A stretch of 64,000 bases of DNA. Source: JASBSR01 sp963847575 (GTDB lineage: Bacteria; Pseudomonadota; Gammaproteobacteria; SZUA-229). The stretch covers positions 1 through 64,000 of the forward strand of contig CAWKAL010000045.1 in the NCBI GenBank assembly GCA_963847575.1, given 5' to 3'. The notes under the pieces are model-generated. The model saw only the letters and a list, made by a program, of their open reading frames with translations. It was not told the origin of the DNA and did no database searches. Shown here piece by piece: positions 62,207 through 64,000 of this stretch; position 1 is the first letter of the stretch, and each line of letters starts with the position of its first letter. A program made the position numbers and the translations under genes.

Positions 62207-63187
62207 ATGCAGCAACCTGACCCAACAGACAACATCACCAGCGTCAGTGCGCAGTCGTTGATTCGGTTGCGTCAGCTTGCGGCGCAACTGCCGTTGCAAA
62301 GCGGCAAGATACACGCGCGCCAGGGCGGCGCTTACCAGTCATCGTTCAAGGGCCGCGGTATGGAATTCGAAGAATCGCGCATCTACCTGCCCGGCGATGA
62401 CATTCGCAACATGGACTGGCGCGTCACTGCACGCACCGGCACTGCGCACACCAAGGTGTTTGAGGAAGAACGCGAACGTCCGGTGATTCTCTGGCTGGAT
62501 TTGAATGACCCGATGTTTTTCGCCACCCGCGGTGCATACAAATCCGTGATCGCCACCCAGGCCGCGACTTTGATTGCCTGGAGTGCGTGCAACAATAACG
62601 ATCGCCTCGGCGCGCTGGTGTTTGCCGGTGATGAACACAGTGAAATACGACCGCGGCGTGGCAAGTCAGCCGTGCTCGACCTGATCGGCAACATCTGCAA
62701 GCACGGCGCCTGGCAACGTACTGCCGCACAGCGCCAGGCTAAAACTCCGCGCCAGATGGACAAGGCCATGGCCCGGTTACGCAAGGTCGCGCGCCCCGGA
62801 AGCCTGATTTTCATGTTCAGTGATTTTCGTGATGACGGCGGCCACACTCTAAACGGCAGTTCGCGCGCGCACCTGGTCAACACCGCGCGGCATAACGATG
62901 TAGTGCTGGTGCAGGTGTACGATCCACTCGAAGCCGGCCTGCCACCGCCGGGACACTACCGACTAAGTGACGGCACACGCGAGATTCAACTCAACACCCG
63001 TGACAACGAGCTGCGCCAGCATTATCAGCAGCGTTTTGAACAGCACCAGGACAGCCTGCGCAAACTCTGCCAGCAGCACCGCATGTATTTGTTACCGCTG
63101 TGCACCCACGATGATGTGCTCAGCAGCCTGCAACACGGCCTTGGTGTGCGCGCCGGCCAGCACAGCCAGTTTCGCGCGGCCACCTGA
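62207..63187 (+). CDS. DUF58 family protein
   Basis: A 326-residue protein with the DUF58 signature AYQSSFKGRGMEFEESRIYL and PGDDIRNMDWRVTARTG, followed by a VWA-like fold (PVILWLDLNDPMFF, SLIFMFSDFRDDGG with a MIDAS-like region). It has no membrane helices. Known only as a partner of MoxR ATPases, with no enzymatic activity shown. Sixteen bases separate it from the DUF4381 gene. Confidence 0.9.
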   Translation: MQQPDPTDNITSVSAQSLIRLRQLAAQLPLQSGKIHARQGGAYQSSFKGRGMEFEESRIYLPGDDIRNMDWRVTARTGTAHTKVFEEERERPVILWLDLNDPMFFATRGAYKSVIATQAATLIAWSACNNNDRLGALVFAGDEHSEIRPRRGKSAVLDLIGNICKHGAWQRTAAQRQAKTPRQMDKAMARLRKVARPGSLIFMFSDFRDDGGHTLNGSSRAHLVNTARHNDVVLVQVYDPLEAGLPPPGHYRLSDGTREIQLNTRDNELRQHYQQRFEQHQDSLRKLCQQHRMYLLPLCTHDDVLSSLQHGLGVRAGQHSQFRAAT

Positions 63188-63202
63188 ACCGGTCTGACCG
63201 CC

Positions 63203-63730
63203 ATGAATGAAACTGCCGCGACTCTGCCATTACGCGATATTCATCTGCCGGAACCGGTTTCATGGTGGCCGCCGGCGCCCGGCTGGTGGCTACTCATATT
63301 TGCACTTATCGTACTCGGCATATCAATCTGGCTGGGCATTCGGCGCTGGCAAAAAAAACAGCGCCACCGTGACAGCCTGAAAGCACTCAAAACTATCCGC
63401 GCACAATTTGAGCAACACCGGGATGTAACCACACTGTTACGCGAACTCTCGGTACTGATGCGTCGCGCCAGTATTTCGTTTTATCCAAGGCATACCGCCG
63501 CAAGTCTGACCGGCGATGCCTGGCTGCAATTTCTGGATGACACGTCACGCGCGCGCAAAAACAGCAACAGCTTTGAACTGGGCAATGGCAAATGGCTGGC
63601 GACAGCGCCTTACCTGCCGAACACTGCCACGCCCGACATTGACAGCGCAGCCTTACTCGCTCTGTGCGAACGCTGGCTAAGCGCACAACCGAACAAACGC
63701 GCGGACGTTGCCGGGAAGAAAACGCCATGA
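63203..63730 (+). CDS. DUF4381 family membrane protein
   Basis: A 175-residue protein with one membrane helix (PGWWLLIFALIVLGISIWLG, residues 26-45) after the typical LRDIHLPEPVSWWPPAPGWW. The C-terminal part is cytoplasmic and helical (HRDSLKALKTIRAQFEQH, TTLLRELSVLMRRASISFYP). DUF4381 proteins stand between DUF58 and VWA genes in MoxR operons. It overlaps the next gene by ATGA. Confidence 0.88.
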   Translation: MNETAATLPLRDIHLPEPVSWWPPAPGWWLLIFALIVLGISIWLGIRRWQKKQRHRDSLKALKTIRAQFEQHRDVTTLLRELSVLMRRASISFYPRHTAASLTGDAWLQFLDDTSRARKNSNSFELGNGKWLATAPYLPNTATPDIDSAALLALCERWLSAQPNKRADVAGKKTP

Positions 63731-64000
63731 TCGAATTCGAATGGCCCTGGGTGGTTTACCTGCTGCCGCTGCCGATGATCCTGCGCCTGCTGTTGCCGCG
63801 CGCCACTGATGCAAACGATGCCGCACTGCGGGTGCCGTATTTGCAGGATTTTGAACTGGCTGCACAGTCAAAACAACGCAACGGCAAACGCCAGTGGCCG
63901 TTGTTGCTGTTTTTTCTTGCCTGGTGTTGCCTGTTGCTCGCAGCATCACGCCCGCAATGGATTGGTGCTGCGATTGAACTGCCGGTGAGCGGACGCGACC
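63727..64000 (+). CDS. VWA-domain protein, BatA/BatB-like, 3'-partial
   Basis: The first 91 residues of a protein that runs off the window. MIEFEWPWVVYLLPLPMILR is the usual membrane-anchored start of BatA-type proteins, and a second hydrophobic segment is WPLLLFFLAWCCLLLAASRP followed by QWIG. GAAIELPVSGRD is where the VWA domain and its MIDAS should begin. It completes the moxR-DUF58-DUF4381-VWA set. Confidence 0.85.
   Translation, partial: MIEFEWPWVVYLLPLPMILRLLLPRATDANDAALRVPYLQDFELAAQSKQRNGKRQWPLLLFFLAWCCLLLAASRPQWIGAAIELPVSGRD

Overview
The window reads as chromosome of an uncultured gammaproteobacterium (order not resolved). The support is gene content and order. There is a birA-coaX-SPOR-tRNA-Thr block, and a block of tyrS, M23 peptidase, anmK, erpA, bactofilin, argC and hemJ that resembles the arrangement I know from Pseudomonas relatives. 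There is also a full rnfABCDGE-nth operon and two exported proteins with the VPxPxAxW variant of a C-terminal sorting signal. No plasmid, phage or IS gene was recognised.

Layout. 1-2600: a foreign-looking left end with a frame-broken SIS-domain gene, a frame-broken unknown gene and an AT-rich acetyltransferase gene, ending at tRNA-Thr. 2.6-27.6 kb: mostly housekeeping, with coaX, birA, glnS, tyrS, anmK, citrate synthase, erpA, argC, hemJ, rppH, dcd, mrp and metG. Between these lie exported proteins, a five-haem cytochrome and a PQQ-type dehydrogenase. 27.8-31.5 kb: two diguanylate cyclases flank a MarR regulator that has two nearly identical palindromic operators. 31.6-37.7 kb: the Rnf complex and endonuclease III. 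38.4-45.1 kb: the most distinctive locus. It holds a secreted precursor with seven EGKCG motifs, a flavin-dependent glutamate-synthase-like enzyme, DoxX, a DUF692 (MNIO) enzyme and a DUF2063 partner, and is therefore an HvfA/HvfB/HvfC-type copper-binding RiPP cluster. A TlpA-like thioredoxin, a small lipoprotein and two SpoIIAA-like proteins follow. 45.3-50.4 kb: a TetR gene with an ABC exporter, then a LysR gene divergent from a nitroreductase. 50.6-55.5 kb: an acetolactate-synthase-like enzyme, an aldehyde dehydrogenase (frameshifted) and a malate:quinone-oxidoreductase-like flavoprotein. 55.6-61 kb: an outer-membrane protein, a ROK kinase, a cobalamin adenosyltransferase, and a cobalamin riboswitch ahead of a frameshifted btuB. 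61-64 kb: moxR, DUF58, DUF4381 and a VWA/BatA-type gene that runs off the edge.

Hidden structure. Seven intergenic sites carry long inverted-repeat elements, and an eighth carries a fragment. Each arm is built from degenerate units of about 10-12 bases (GGATGAACGC, CCGCAAATGAACGCGAAT or ACCACAGAGGCACAGAG types). Every one lies within about 40 bases of a stop codon. One site has an element of one type nested inside another.

Six otherwise recognisable genes are split by 1-base shifts: SIS, the unknown gene beside it, bactofilin, a sorting-signal protein, aldehyde dehydrogenase and btuB. Some or all may be sequencing or assembly indels rather than true decay.
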